Source: Phoenix dactylifera
Lineage: Eukaryota > Streptophyta > Magnoliopsida > Arecales > Arecaceae
Assembly: GCF_009389715.1 (NCBI RefSeq)
Contig: NC_052407.1
Coordinates: forward strand, 5,025,154 to 5,089,153
Reading direction: 5' to 3'
DNA: 64,000 nt
Shown: positions 48,119 to 60,517 of the stretch, one piece after another
Layout of the letters: each line of letters begins with the position of its first letter
Position numbering within the stretch: position 1 is the first letter of the stretch
Position numbers and translations under genes: made by a program
The notes under the pieces: generated by a model
Database searches by the model: none
Told to the model about the DNA's origin: nothing
What the model saw: the letters and a program-made list of their open reading frames with translations, nothing else

Positions 48119-48150
<32 letters not shown>
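48119..48150. repeat. (TA)n microsatellite
   Basis: About 16 TA units. Confidence 0.9.
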
Positions 48151-48154
<4 letters not shown>

Positions 48155-48759
48155 AAATATTTGAAACTAGAACTATTCAACCTAATATCAAAAGTTTGCA
48201 AACATATTCAAGATATCATAAATAACTTCAATGAAGAAAGCTTTTTTATCCCACATTTCGATACTCACAACCAAGTTAAAAGAAATCATTGAAGGACTTA
48301 AACTTTGCATACAGGAGAATAATTGAAAAAAGAGCCACTTTAAAAACAATACTGATAAGTCCCTAACACAAGTACTTGATGGATCCCACACACCACAGAA
48401 TCTCTTCCTTTTGTTCCCAAGATTATCAATACCCTACTCCTTGATGCAACATCGTAGAAGGTGAAAGTGAAACCATGCAATCCCTCAACTAGGCAACCCA
48501 AGTCATTTGGGCAATACCATAAGGCCATTCTAGGGAACCAGAGAAGCAGCTGGCCAAGTTCAAAACCCTTGGTACGATCGAACCGAAGGCAGACCACGGC
48601 TTCTGAGTTCTGACCACCACCTCGACGTAAAACCTGAACTCCATGAAGCCCTCACGCAAACGCAGAGCCAGGCAATTATTTTATCATTTTCGCCGAAGCG
48701 CCGACGCCCAAAAGTCCCATTATTTCTAATAAAAAAATCATAAAAAGTATTACGAGTTA
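48151..48759. other. Intergenic, no supported gene
   Basis: A minus-strand frame at 48340-48597 has a protein-like composition (for example WYCPNDLGCLVEGLHGF) but no recognised family, and the neighbouring frames do not join with splice signals I trust. Confidence 0.3.
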
Positions 48760-49562
48760 CGAAAATTAAAGCGGCGACCAGGCGGTAACCGCGGATCGCG
48801 CGAGGCTGGAACGCACGGCACCCGCCCCGCCGGCTGGCGGGATCCCGGAGCTGCTCACCGACACGTGTCCTCTGGCTTCCCTTCTTCTCGCCCGCCTCCA
48901 CCGGCCGTCACGTGTCCCGGCGTCGGTGACAGCTAAGCCAATACCATGAAAACAAATAATTATAAAACGAAAGTAAATAAAACTCCACATACCAATTTTA
49001 CCCTCGTCATTTTAAATATGACCATCTCAGCGCTGTCGCCTGCTCAGGCTTCAGGGATTGTCAATCCTGTCACGTGCGCAGCACGTGTTTTCCAAGTCTT
49101 CATGCTATCTGTTAAATTACTTTCTAAACCTTCATAAATAGCGCATGCTTTTTTTTTTTGTCCTTCCACGCGTCCTAAACTCTGAGAATCTATTTAACCA
49201 AACCCAATAAAATTTGAGAAGTTTAGAATTTAAAATAAATACCAGTTAGAATTTTGAGCAAATTTGGGATTTAATTCTCGGAAAATCAGATTATATAATA
49301 TATATATATATATGTATATAATTTATATAAAATAGAGAGGTGAGGAGATTAAAGACTTAATATTGCTATTGTGGGTTATGGTTATTTGTTCAAATTTGAG
49401 TTACTTGATATTATTAATGTTTTCTTTTTCTTTGCGTTCTTTTTTTTTTATTGTTTGGCCCCTAACCCGATCTAAATAAATATTATCGTAAATTTATTTT
49501 TTCTGACAGTATAAATTTTAGATTTTTGGACAAAACTGTTGTGGTAGAATTTGACACGTGTT
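48760..49562. promoter_or_regulatory. GC-rich block with five G-box (CACGTG) motifs
   Basis: CACGTG occurs at 48862, 48909, 49071, 49082 and 49555; four fall within 226 bp and several sit in ACGTGTC-type contexts that resemble ABA-response elements bound by bZIP factors. The block 48780-48930 is GC-rich. The nearest gene on the right is CSLC, 2 kb away, so this could be a distal promoter part or the remains of another promoter. Function is inferred from motifs only. Confidence 0.4.
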
Positions 49563-51639
49563 TGGACATGAAGAGAATAAATTTTGCCGGAATCCTCTTC
49601 ATTACCATTTCGACCTTGAGGTTAAAAGAGTCATTTTGGTAGGATACAAAAACGCCTCGCGGCCATGGGACCGGGCCACACAGGGAACCACACCTCCGTC
49701 TTAGTTTGAGTTGGAGCGAATGGACGGCTGTGATCGAGTGATGGCCTCGGGGTTTGAAATCCTCCCGCATTACATCGATGGAGATGGCGGGCGAAGTATC
49801 CCTTTTTTTTTACAGTATTCACCGGGCGGTGTTTGAAATTCAAAATTATCAAGTTGATCCTGTCCGTTCATTTAGTGGGCTCTCGTCGACGATCCAAAGT
49901 CGTAATTTCCGCCGGTTTTCTCGGGATTCGAGGACCGGTAACCGCAGAGGGGTAATCTAGTCAAATGACAATTACATGTACACAACCTAATTGAGTGAAT
50001 AATTTTTTTAATATATACCGCTTTCTTGTCATATTTTGTAAGGAAAAGTTTGATAACCCCCTTCTACCACTGTATCAACCACTATTTAGTAATTTAATGT
50101 TTCCATTTAGCGGATATTTCGGGATTTACTGTTTTTTGGTAAGAAAAAAAATAAATACTTGCAGCATTTGGATTTTTCCCCAATCTTTTACTGCTGTATG
50201 GCATCAAGATATTCTTTAGATGTGCTTAGCCTTGTTTTACTATTTTTCTCATGTATGTTTAAGATTTAGCAAATCTAATTTAGATATAGTCTGAGATATT
50301 ACCCAAAGGCCAACAGAGTGATATAGTATAATTTTTCTTCTGACATAGCCTTTCTTTTGGTAAGCCTTTATCGTCATGCTAGATATAGTCTAATTTTTAT
50401 TTTGGTAAGCCTTTATCAGTCTCCAAGTGGCCAACAGAATGAAGAGCCACGGCCATGGATTTCAAGACTAAAATAGAAACTACATCTCATCTTTTAGAAT
50501 TGCGACAACACTAAAAACTGATCCGAGTTGTTCTTTTCTGTAATAAAATTGATTCAAGTTACTAACCATAAGATCTAACGTAATAATACAGTACAATGAG
50601 ATGGGTTTAATACCCATTGTGGCAAGAGTAATACTCCTCTGTTCTAACTTACTGTTTTAGCTTTCTAATTCAGATTTTAATCTAATCCATCCAATAACAC
50701 GCGTACGGTCTCAGCCTATCAGGAGATCGTCCTCCCCTCCCAAGTCCCACCCTTTCTGGACTCCCTGCTCCTTTACCCTCTTCCTCTTTCCCTTCACGTT
50801 CCTCCAAATATTTTTCTAAATTTATGAATTTTTAATCTTTTTTTTGTACATAAAGAGATGAGAATATCCCAACGAAAACGGGAAGGAGGGGGGAAGCATC
50901 CTTTCCACAATGGAAACATAAAAACAAATCCTTTTCATATTTAAACTCTTTCTTTTTTTTTTTTGTTCTCTGGTATAAAAATCTCACCTTTTATTTTCTT
51001 TAAAAAAAAACTTGGCCGGTCAATCAAAAAATAAAAAAAATCCTTTTCATGCTTAAACTCTTTCTTTTTTATTGTTCTCTGATATTAAAATCTTACCTTG
51101 TATTTTCTTTTTTTTAAAAAAATTGGCTGGTCAATCAAAAACAAAAAAAAAACTTCGTCCATTTCCTTGCTCATCTCCAGCTGTAATCCGTGTTCGGGGA
51201 GCTTTCTTAATTCGCCAACAGTAATGATATGGTGGGAGGAAAAAATGCCTTCTTTTATTTTTTGGGTGTTCCTGAGATCGACAAAGACGTGTTGAGCTGT
51301 TCTTATTCTCTTCCCTGCTGGTTCTTGTCGTGTCCTTCTTATTGCGAGCGAAGGCGCGTCTCCGAGCTGTAACCGATGGAGAGGAAGTAGAGACCAAGAC
51401 AGGCCGATTCGGTGCTGGATTTGGATTCCTCTTGCCCTTTCCATGTCTCCCTTCGTCTGGTGAAACCCAGGGGACGACTGCATTGCTCTTGGGGCGCGAG
51501 GTCCGGTCTCCACGCGTCGAGATTATTGAAGGGAATCCAATCCCGAGGCGCTTTTGAGGGAAAAGGCAGCACCTTGATCGGTTCTGTTGAGGCTTTTTGA
51601 GGATTTGAGCCGGTGGCCGTCGTCTTTTCTCCGGCAGTC
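49563..51639 (+). promoter_or_regulatory. Upstream region and 5' leader of the CSLC gene
   Basis: AT-rich to about 50650, then T- and CT-rich (50700-51130), becoming GC-richer from 51300 to the start codon, as in a plant 5' leader. No transcription start could be fixed. An in-frame GTG lies 27 bp before the ATG but no ATG extends the frame. Confidence 0.4.
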
Positions 51640-54600
51640 ATGGCGCCGTCGTTCGGTTGGTGGGCGAAGGAGAGCCACCGCGGGACGCCGGTGATCGTCA
51701 AAATGGAGAATCCTAACTGGTCCATCTCGGAGATGTCCCCAGAAGACGACGACGACTACGGCGTCGACGTCGGCGGCAGTAGCAAAGAGGAGGAGTTCGC
51801 CGGCGGTCGGCCGCGGAAGGGCGGCCGGGGGAAGAACGCGAAGCAGATCACTTGGGTTCTCCTCCTCAAGGCCCACCGCGCTGCCGGCTGCCTCGCCTCC
51901 CTCGCCTCCGCCTTCTTCGGCCTGGCGTCCGTCGTCCGCCGCCGCGTCGCGTCCGGTCGGACGGACTCCGACGCCACCTCCTCCCCGCCAGAGGAGAGCC
52001 CGGTGCTGCGGACACGCTTCTACTCTTTTATCAAGGTCTTCCTCTGGCTCTCGGTGATGCTCTTGGGGGTCGAGGTCGTCGCCTACTTCAAGGGCTGGCA
52101 CCTGGGGGCTCCGCAGCTGCGGGGCTTCGTCTTTCCCACCTCATTTGGCGTTCGAGATCTCTTCGACTCGGTGTACTCCGGCTGGATCCACTTCCGGGCG
52201 GCATACGTCGCTCCACCGCTCCAGTTCCTCGCCGACGGCTGCGTCATTCTCTTCCTTATCCAGAGCGTCGACCGCCTCATCCTCTGCCTCGGCTGCTTCT
52301 GGATCCGCTTCAAGAGGATCAAACCCACGCTGAAGACCACTAAACCCATCGCCGGAGGCTCCGACGACCTCGAATCCGGCGGCGAGGACTTCCCCATGGT
52401 TCTAGTCCAGATACCCATGTGCAATGAGAGGGAGGTAAACTTACGAAAGATCCGATTTTTAGCTTTTTCTAAGCTTTGGATTTGGCGGATGCCTCCTAAA
52501 GTTGCAATCTTTTGTTGTGGAATTGGCATTTGGCAGGTGTATGAGCAATCCATTGCTGCTGTGTGTAATCTGGATTGGCCGAGGTCCAGTTTGCTGGTTC
52601 AGGTGCTGGATGATTCTGACGATCCCACAACGCAGGCACTGATCAAGGAGGAGGTGGAGAAGTGGCAGCAGAGTGGAGCTCGGATCGTGTACCGACACCG
52701 GGTGATCCGAGATGGATACAAGGCCGGCAACCTCAAGTCTGCCATGAATTGCAGCTATGTTAAGGACTATGAGTTCGTTGCGATCTTTGATGCTGACTTC
52801 CAGCCGCAGCCGGACTTTTTGAAGCGAACTGTTCCCCATTTTAAGGTTGGTTTGAGGGACTGATTGGAACCATTTAATTGTTATAAGCATCGACCTCAAA
52901 GCTAATCTGTGGGATTTGCAGGACAATGGGGAGGTGGGGTTGGTGCAAGCTAGATGGTCTTTTGTGAACAAAGATGAGAACTTGCTGACCCGGCTGCAGA
53001 ACATCAACCTGTGCTTCCACTTTGAGGTGGAGCAGCAGGTGAATGGGGTGTTCATCAACTTCTTTGGCTTCAATGGGACGGCCGGAGTTTGGAGGATTAA
53101 GGCTCTGGAGGATGCCGGGGGATGGTTGGAGAGGACCACTGTGGAGGACATGGACATTGCGGTCCGAGCCCATCTCAAGGGATGGAAGTTCATCTTCCTC
53201 AATGATGTGGAGGTACTGGGAGGACTTCCACTTCTCCAGCTGCTTACTGGATTGCTAAGATTTGCCGAACTGGATTTTGATTTAAATTTGTGTTCCTTGT
53301 TTGCATTTCTTTCACAGTGCCAATGCGAATTGCCCGAGTCATATGAGGCTTACCGGAAGCAACAGCACCGCTGGCATTCCGGTCCCATGCAGTTGTTTAG
53401 GCTCTGCTTGCCGGATATCATGCGATCCAAGGTATAATTTTCATATTTGTTTTATTCTGATGCTAATTTATGCTCTAGAAGGGATTATAGCAAAACATTA
53501 GCACAATCACATACTAATTATGCAACACGACTTATTTTATCTGATGTGCAATTTCTTATTGGGGTGTATTCTTTTCCTGGCAAATAACCAGCTTAGATAA
53601 ATTTTACATGGGAACTTTCTGCCTGAATGTCCGATAAATAAAATGCATCCATATCACACCAAGCTTCCTTTGAACCTAAAAGGGGCAGGTGGTTTAACCT
53701 GCTAATGTTCTAAATTTAAAAGAGAGGCTTATCCACTTTTTCTTTTTGTAGTGATATAAGTTTACATTGTCATTTAGTGTCTTTTTTTATGTGTCTTTGC
53801 ATGGGTAGGATTTATTTGATCCCATTGATACAAGGCAGGTCTCTTTCCAATGTCTAACGTAATGATGACATCACACTAATGCGTATCTTCCACCTTCTCC
53901 ATCAACATTTCTTGTTACCAATGATAATTTATTGCAGGTGCTCTGGTTTTCCTTCTGAAAATTATAATGATAGAACACTAGAGGCTTTCCATGGATTCAG
54001 CTGGCTGTGCTCACTCGAGATTAGTGTGAGCAGCCGATGTATCCAAAAAAAAATAAAATAAAATAAAACACTAGAGGAATGTGGTAAGAAAAAAAAAGAT
54101 TTATGCTGCATTCTGAGAAAAACAGGAAATTGTGTGTGTCCTTAGCAATGCTTGAAATTTGGTAAATCTAATATTGTTATGTTAATTATTCTTTCTAACA
54201 CTATTATCATACCCCACCTATTGGATGCCGCCGTTAAATATCCTTACTCCTATCCCTCGATGTCATTGCCAGGAGGCCATCATGTGGGAGGACAACAAAA
54301 ACCTTAGCATGCTTTCACCATTAGATTGATACAACGGCAGTAAATTTGTTGAACATGGTTTCACCACCAGGATGAATTGTCCAAGCCCATTTCCTTTCTT
54401 ATTTTCCAATGCCTTTTGGCAGCTGTTACCCTGTTTGTGTTATTCCTTTATAGGATGCTGCTGAGCCCAATTTTTTCAAATGCAACAACCGTTATTCTTC
54501 TATCTATGTGACTAAATATCAATCTTCTGATACAAAACTGCTGAAGTTTCTGTTGCTCTCCAGAATTCTGAAAAATATATATCCTATCACTATGTGATTC

Positions 54601-55281
54601 TTCTCTATTGTAGATTCTTGAAATTTCCTTGTGTTAACCTTCTTTGCTCTTTTTTCTGTGCAGATTGGGTTCTGGAAGAAGGCCAACTTGATATTTCTGT
54701 TTTTTCTTCTCCGGAAGCTCATATTACCATTCTACTCCTTTACTTTATTCTGCATCATCCTCCCGATGACCATGTTTGTCCCTGAAGCTGGGATCCCTGC
54801 TTGGGTGGTCTGCTATATCCCTGCCACTATGTCCTTCCTCAACATCCTGCCGGCTCCTAGATCCTTCCCATTCATTGTCCCCTACCTGCTCTTCGAAAAT
54901 ACCATGTCCGTGACCAAGTTCAATGCGATGATCTCTGGCCTATTCCAGCTTGGTAGTGCTTACGAATGGGTTGTCACTAAGAAATCAGGACGTTCTTCTG
55001 AGGGCGATCTTGTTCGCTTGGTAGAAAAGGAGCCTAAGCTACAACGAGGTGCCTCTGCTCCGAACCTTGATGGCATGGCAAAGGAGGAGGCCAAGCCCAA
55101 AAAGGATAGGAAAAAACATAACAGGATCTACCGGAAAGAGCTAGCACTTGCCTTCCTTCTCTTAACCGCTTCTGCTCGGAGTTTGCTCTCTGCCCAGGGT
55201 ATACATTTTTACTTCCTCCTCTTCCAGGGGATCTCATTCCTGTTGGTGGGTCTTGATCTGATTGGCGAGCAGATTCAGTGA
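51640..55281 (+). CDS. CSLC: Cellulose synthase-like C protein (xyloglucan beta-1,4-glucan synthase), complete
   Basis: CSLC proteins are Golgi membrane GT2 enzymes that make the beta-1,4-glucan backbone of xyloglucan from UDP-glucose. Exons: 51640-52434, 52537-52845, 52922-53212, 53318-53431, 54664-55281; all introns are phase 0 with GT-AG ends, total 2127 nt, 708 residues, normal for the family. It begins [20 protein letters not shown] as CSLCs do. Two membrane segments precede the catalytic domain ([20 protein letters not shown] and [20 protein letters not shown]). Catalytic motifs: [15 protein letters not shown] (DxD), TVEDMD (TED) and QQHRW (QxxRW). Several membrane helices follow in exon 5 (for example [18 protein letters not shown] and [15 protein letters not shown]), then a charged loop and a last helix pair ending LIGEQIQ. 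The frame is intact. Subgroup within CSLC not determined. Confidence 0.96.
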
Positions 55282-56700
55282 AAAGGTAAAAGCAGTTGCA
55301 TGGAGGCTCGTCGTGTGGACTGCATGGGTATTGAAGAACATCTTAATTATGAGAGGCATGCACAACTTGTTGGCCCCTCCCCAAAATCATTTACATCCCC
55401 TGCTGGGGGAGAATTTAAGTTTGCACTCGTTGGAGGTGTAGATATTTCTACTCTCAGCCTCTTAGTTGCTTCATTCTTTCAGATATTCTTTTGTAAGAAA
55501 GTTTTGATGCTCAGATGGGATTTCACTTCCAGTTCAACATAGTTTTACCTTTTTAATATCAGAAACTCCCAACATAGTGAATTACACCCATCCATTTACT
55601 GAGTAGCATCTTATCAATTCTTAAAGGAGCAAGGTTTTCGTGTTGATGTAAACTGTTTCTAAGTTCTGGAGGTCTCAATGACAAGGAAATGGAATATATT
55701 AATGCGGGTGGAAAAAAATTCAGCCACTTCGTTTGGCCTTGTTTATTTATTTGCTTTTTCCTTCATTGATTAAATTTGCTTGAATTTGTTTATATTTTTT
55801 TATTTTAACATTGGAAGCTGATTGTGAAGCGGACGCTAAGATAATTTTCCTGGCTTTCCACAAGTTTTTTCTCAAAATCACCTCTTTTCTGCCACTATCC
55901 TGCAGTTGTTTCTCAGAAAACTGAACCCTTTAAGTTTTTGAAAAATTAGAACAGTATAAATGAGAACAAATTTGAGAATTCACACAGTTCTGTTCTTGTT
56001 AGATTTGATGAGTATTTGATCATAGAGTAACTTATCTGCTTTGCTCAGTCTGAAGGGATTTAAATTCATAAAACAAGTCTTTTTAGAATTTGTTTATATC
56101 TATGTGCTCTATTTTTTAAATTTGCAAGCTGAGTAGAAAGCTTCAAGACAAACAGACCTTGTCTTAGTCTGTCTATCATCTTCACATTGTGATTTATGTT
56201 TTTGGTAGAGATATTCTGCTTTATTTGACCATCAAGATTTCGGGAAAGAAACAATAGAATGTGGAAAGTTTGTAAGGCAAATATGTGTTTGTTTTGGCAC
56301 TGGCAAAGGTCAATTGGGTGGCGCCACCCTCAGTGATTGCAATATGGAGAAGCCCAGACTGGAATTATAATTGTGGTATTCTCAGCATGTTTCTTTAATG
56401 AAAAAGAGAAGAAATTGTTTTAATAAAACTTTTCTTGCTGGGGCAAGTATAAAAAAGCGTATGGATGTCAATAAGACCAAACAGCTCAGTAATTCATCAT
56501 ATGTAACAATTCGGTAAGCATTGTTTTTTTTTTCCTGGCTGCCTAATCACTAGTGGACATAATTCTAAAGACTGAATTATTGACTTACCTTCAAAAGAAA
56601 ATGCCTCTGCCAAGTGCCCATTGGCTCCAAATATTTCAAATTGTTAATAATCTTGCAGCAATTTATAGGAATATAAAATTTGGGATGAGGTTCCAACCTT
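55282..56700 (+). other. CSLC 3' UTR and downstream intergenic
   Basis: T-rich sequence without a gene. A short frame at 55300-55542 follows the CSLC stop and is most likely 3' UTR. Confidence 0.45.
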
Positions 56701-57155
56701 TTTTTTTATGGTAAAGGAGCCAAGCCCAAATCAAATTCTTACATAACAAGTCCTATAAGCATCAGCTGCCAGCGACATAGAAAGTCTGGCTGGAAGAGAA
56801 TCTCTCTTCCTCCAATTTGCATTCACTTCCAGTCCCTGCGAGGCCCGAGGTTCCAACTTCTTAGATGACCATGTCCACGAAGAACTACGTAGTAGAAAGG
56901 GTACATAGCCTGCGTTTGAATAAACTTCTACTAAATAACTCATGGTCTTGGCAAGTAATAGGATAGGAACTACATAGAGCAATGATCTAAAAGGATGGAA
57001 TTATAGGGGCCTCTGCACGCGTTACAAGATGCAACGGAACTACCATGACAATATTAGTAATTGTTAATGTTTTGAGTTCTAGCAGAATGAGAGGCATCTT
57101 GGTCCTCCTATCTTGTTCGAAAACAGGACCGAACCAGGTTCAAGACTCCAAATCC
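56701..57155. other. Intergenic, nothing recognised
   Basis: Short frames only. Confidence 0.4.
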
Positions 57156-58510
57156 CATCAGTGTAGGAAAATAAGAAGAGATAGAAAAGAAGAAAGAAAA
57201 TCAGCCCGACCAAGTTACTGAGTTGGCTGGGCTACTTAAGTGTTCGGACTGTCGGCTTTTCAAATTGTGAAGATCGATTGAAGATCTGTGACGATAGTTG
57301 AGTGGTTGCTACACTCGGGTGATGATGACTCCGTCACCGGATGCTTTCGAGATGGCGTTGAACAATGGAGACTTTGAATGAATCTTTGCTCCAATGTAGG
57401 AACTGATCTAAAATAACAAAGACAAAGAATGTCTTCTTACCGAACAGTATCTGACAAAGGATCCTTTGATATCTAAGTCAAACTAACTCTTAAGAAATGA
57501 CGAAAGTGTTGTGAGATTGGCATAGTGGCATCGCAAGAGAATAAAGGAGCTCAAGAGTATATACTGGAGGATCCTGTGGGAGTTCTTTGGATAGGCGGGG
57601 GTCGACACCCATTGGCGAGGAAATCAGGCATATGGATTGGCCATTTTTGGTAACCAATCGCGCATCCCGAAGATCATGCGGGGATATTCCGCTCGTTCAT
57701 CTCGCTCGTTCCCTGAGTGATTATGAAAATCGTTTGCGATCGTGGCCAAGCTGTCGTTAGTTGGAGGGAGAGTTTGAAATTTGATGAACTCTTCACGTGC
57801 CTCTAGGGTCGGCCATGTGGCGAGTTTGACTGGTTGGTCAAAGACTTCAAGAGGAGCTTTCATTGGTCAGTCTGCCACATCGGCTATGGTCGGTTCTGAG
57901 GCATATCACTTGCCCCCCACTTCCAAGGCTGAGCTTGCTTGTGGGCTTAGATAATAGAAGTAGATTTTCTAGTGAAGCTAATTAGCCAAGGCAAGCTATG
58001 AAGCTGATCCATCAAAACTATCTTTTTGGTTTTGTTTTAAATATTTTCTAGATATTGCATTTATGAGGGGCATGTCGACGTCTGCTCTTTTCGAAGCAAT
58101 ATCATTTGTGATGGGAGTTTCAAAGAAATGACTATTATATGCTTTTATTGATGATGATCTGAGTGATCATCCATAACCAAACACCCGAGTGATGTGGCAG
58201 AGATCGACATAGGTAGGTGAACCACCGTGCTAATCCGAGCTGTCTGAGGCTCTATATAAGGTGAGAGGCTGGTGTGTCTTCTTCATTTGAGTCTTTTGCA
58301 GTCCAACACTTGAGGAGAGAAAGGCTGAGAGTAGGTTAGAATTTCTTAGGGTCTTCCCTTCCCTTATTTCCATTGGAGTTTTGCCACCTTACTAGAGTTT
58401 TATCTCTTAGGGTCTTCAATAGATTTTCTGCCTTTCTCTTGGTCTTCCTTTTAGTCTTCTTCGGGTTTCTCTTGGAGCAACTTATAGTTCCTTGTGTCGC
58501 TCTCATTCCA
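57156..58510 (+). repeat. Possible LTR-derived segment
   Basis: GC content is higher than around it. A TATA-like GCTCTATATAAGGTGAG at about 58250 is followed by a CT-rich leader, a layout typical of plant LTRs. No boundaries, TSD or second copy were found in the window. Confidence 0.3.
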
Positions 58511-59402
58511 AATGGATGCTCCTTAGATAGCTACATCTAAAAATCAAGTAAAGGGAACTAATAGAGAAATCTGATGAAGATCTCCTTGATCGAGCCATAG
58601 TTTAATCATGGCTTGGTAGTTCATCCTCGCAAATTAATCCAACGTGTGCTATACCGCAGCATCGTCAATTTTGGAGCCTGTTGCTTTAATGCTGACCATA
58701 TCTAATGATCAATTACAGAAAAAAAAATTTATCCATCTAAACCTCCTCATATTCTATTATAGTTTTTACGAATCTACAAAAAGTTGGTCTAAATAATGAT
58801 ACAATCATCTAATTTTCCCAATTCTCCACAATATGGACAATTATATCTCATTTAAGCAAATAATTGGTGTTAGTTTGATACCATGAAAGCCAAGGTTGAT
58901 AAGTTGAGTACTGAGTAGTGTAGAGAAAGTCTAGATTATTTTTTTAGGACATGTTGATCCTAATCATAAAATGTTATGAAGCTCTATAACTTCATTCCAT
59001 TTTGAAGTAGATTTAATAAAATTGAAACTGCTTTTAAGGCTGAGCCATACCAAGAACAATTAATTTCTAAACTTTTTTTCTTTTCTTATTTATAAAGGAT
59101 CTATTTTTTTGGAAATCTATATATACACATATGAAATCTTTTTCTCTCTATACACACTTTCGATTAGGACTCCAAGAAACGCAAAAAAAAAAAAAAAAAC
59201 TTAAGAAGGAAGTATCTAGGTTGTCCCTCGTATTTTAATTAGAAAACATGGATGGATATTTCTTTTCCCTCTTAAGAACGGGAGTAAAATATGAAATTGT
59301 GAACCATCTCTAGACATGCCCACTAGATTAAGAGGCATCATATATGGGATAGGAGAATAGATGATGGCTGCCTATAATATGAAACATGGAATCATTTTAA
59401 TG
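58511..59402. other. Intergenic, nothing recognised
   Basis: AT-rich; A-run at about 59183-59200. Confidence 0.45.
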
Positions 59403-59407
59403 CTTAA

Positions 59408-60517
59408 TGTGAAGCTCAATAATCCCACATCGGAAAGACTCGTTATAGAGCCTGGGCATATGAGGCGGGTGTCTCCTAATCCTGCAGACGCGTTTTGGGT
59501 GGAAAACAAAACCGGGGAGGGGTGAAGGACGCTTGCGTGAAGCTCCAGAACCGGACAATATCTGGCAGGGGAGCTCTGCGGCCCCCCCTCATGTGGCCCC
59601 CACGTGGGCACTAGGTGCCTCACGTGCCTCGCGCAGGCGGGGGCATGACATTTGGTATCAGAGCCGAGGACGGCTCTTGTCTGATGATGGGAAGGGTGTG
59701 AGGCCCAATAGTCCTACATCGGAAAGACTCGTTTTAGAGCCTGGGCATATGAGGCGGGTGTCTCCTAATCTTGCAGACGCATTTTGGGAAGAAAACAAAA
59801 TCGGGGAGGGGTGAAGGACGCTTGCATGAAGCCCCAGAACCGGACAATATCTGGCAGGGGAGCCCTGTGTTCCCCCCTCATGTGGCCCCCACGTGGGCAC
59901 TAGGTGCCTCACGTGCCTCGCAGAGGCGGGGGCGTGACATTTGGTATCAGAGCCGAAGACGGCTCTTGTCCGATGGTGGGAAGGGTGTGAAGCCCAATAG
60001 TCCCACATCGAAAAGACTCGTTATAGAGCCTGGGCATATGAGGCGGGTGTCTCCTAATCCTACAGACGCGTTTTGGGTGGAAAACAAAACCGGAGAGGGG
60101 TGAAGGACGCTTGCGTGAAGCCCTAGAACCGGACAATATCTGGCAGGGGAGCCCCGCGGTCCCCCCTCATGTGGCCCCCACATGGGCACTAGGTGCCTCA
60201 CGTGCCTCGCGCAGGCGGGGGCGTGACATTTGGTATTAGAGCCGAGGATGGCTCTTGTCCGATGATGGAAAGGGTGTGAGGTCCAATAGTCCCACATCGG
60301 AAAGACTCGTTCTAGAGCCTGGACATATGAGGCGGGTGTCTCCTAATCCTGCAGACGCGTTTTGGAAGGAAAACAAAATCGGGGAGGGGTGAAGGACGCT
60401 TGCGTGAAGCCCCAGAACCGGACAATATCTGGCAGGAGAGCCCCGTGTTCCCCCCTCATGTGGCCCCCACGTAGGCACTAGGTGCCTCACGTGCCTCGCA
60501 GAGGCGGGGGCGTGACA
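59408..60517 (+). mobile_element. Four-LTR TRIM array (tandem small LTR retroelement), TSD CTTAA
   Basis: Four 243 bp LTRs (59408-59650, 59697-59939, 59986-60228, 60275-60517) alternate with three 46 bp internal regions; period exactly 289 bp. Each LTR starts TGTGA(A/G)G and ends (G/C)(G/A)TGACA. Each internal region begins TTTGGTAT(C/T)AGAGCC, an initiator-Met primer-binding site, and ends with the purine stretch GATG(A/G)TGGGAAGGG or close to it, directly against the next LTR. The flanks 59403-59407 and 60518-60522 are both CTTAA, so the whole array behaves as one insertion. LTRs 1 and 3 share TTTTGGGTGGAAAAC, AAAACCGG and CGCGCAGGCGGG; LTRs 2 and 4 share GAAAACAAAATCGG, GTGTTCCCCCC and CGCAGAGGCGGG, giving A-B-A-B order. 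There is no coding capacity. Confidence 0.95.
59651..59696 (+). other. Internal region 1 of the TRIM array (PBS plus purine tract)
   Basis: 46 bp. TGGTATCAGAGC at 59653-59664 is a perfect initiator-Met PBS, three bases from the LTR end; the last bases GATGATGGGAAGGG act as the likely polypurine tract. The same arrangement recurs at 59940-59985 (perfect PBS) and 60229-60274 (one change, TGGTATTAGAGC). Confidence 0.9.

Noticed and set aside
48340..48990. A possible small gene on the minus strand
   Set aside because: The frames have no recognisable domain and no convincing splice links; support is too weak for a gene call.
51613..51639. Upstream extension of CSLC by nine codons
   Set aside because: It would need a GTG start; the ATG at 51640 begins the usual CSLC N-terminus MAPSFGWW.
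59653..59664. tRNA-Met-like sequence
   Set aside because: Only the 12 bases complementary to the tRNA 3' end are present; it is a primer-binding site, as at 9366-9377.
59372..60490. Several 75-116 codon frames on both strands with similar proteins
   Set aside because: They are repeats of the same LTR sequence in the TRIM array read in different units; the period of 289 is not a multiple of three and TRIMs have no genes.
59408..60517. TRIM array as a Cassandra element or 5S rRNA genes
   Set aside because: The LTRs lack the 5S-like internal promoter and the conserved GGATGGGTGACC-type sequence expected in Cassandra LTRs.
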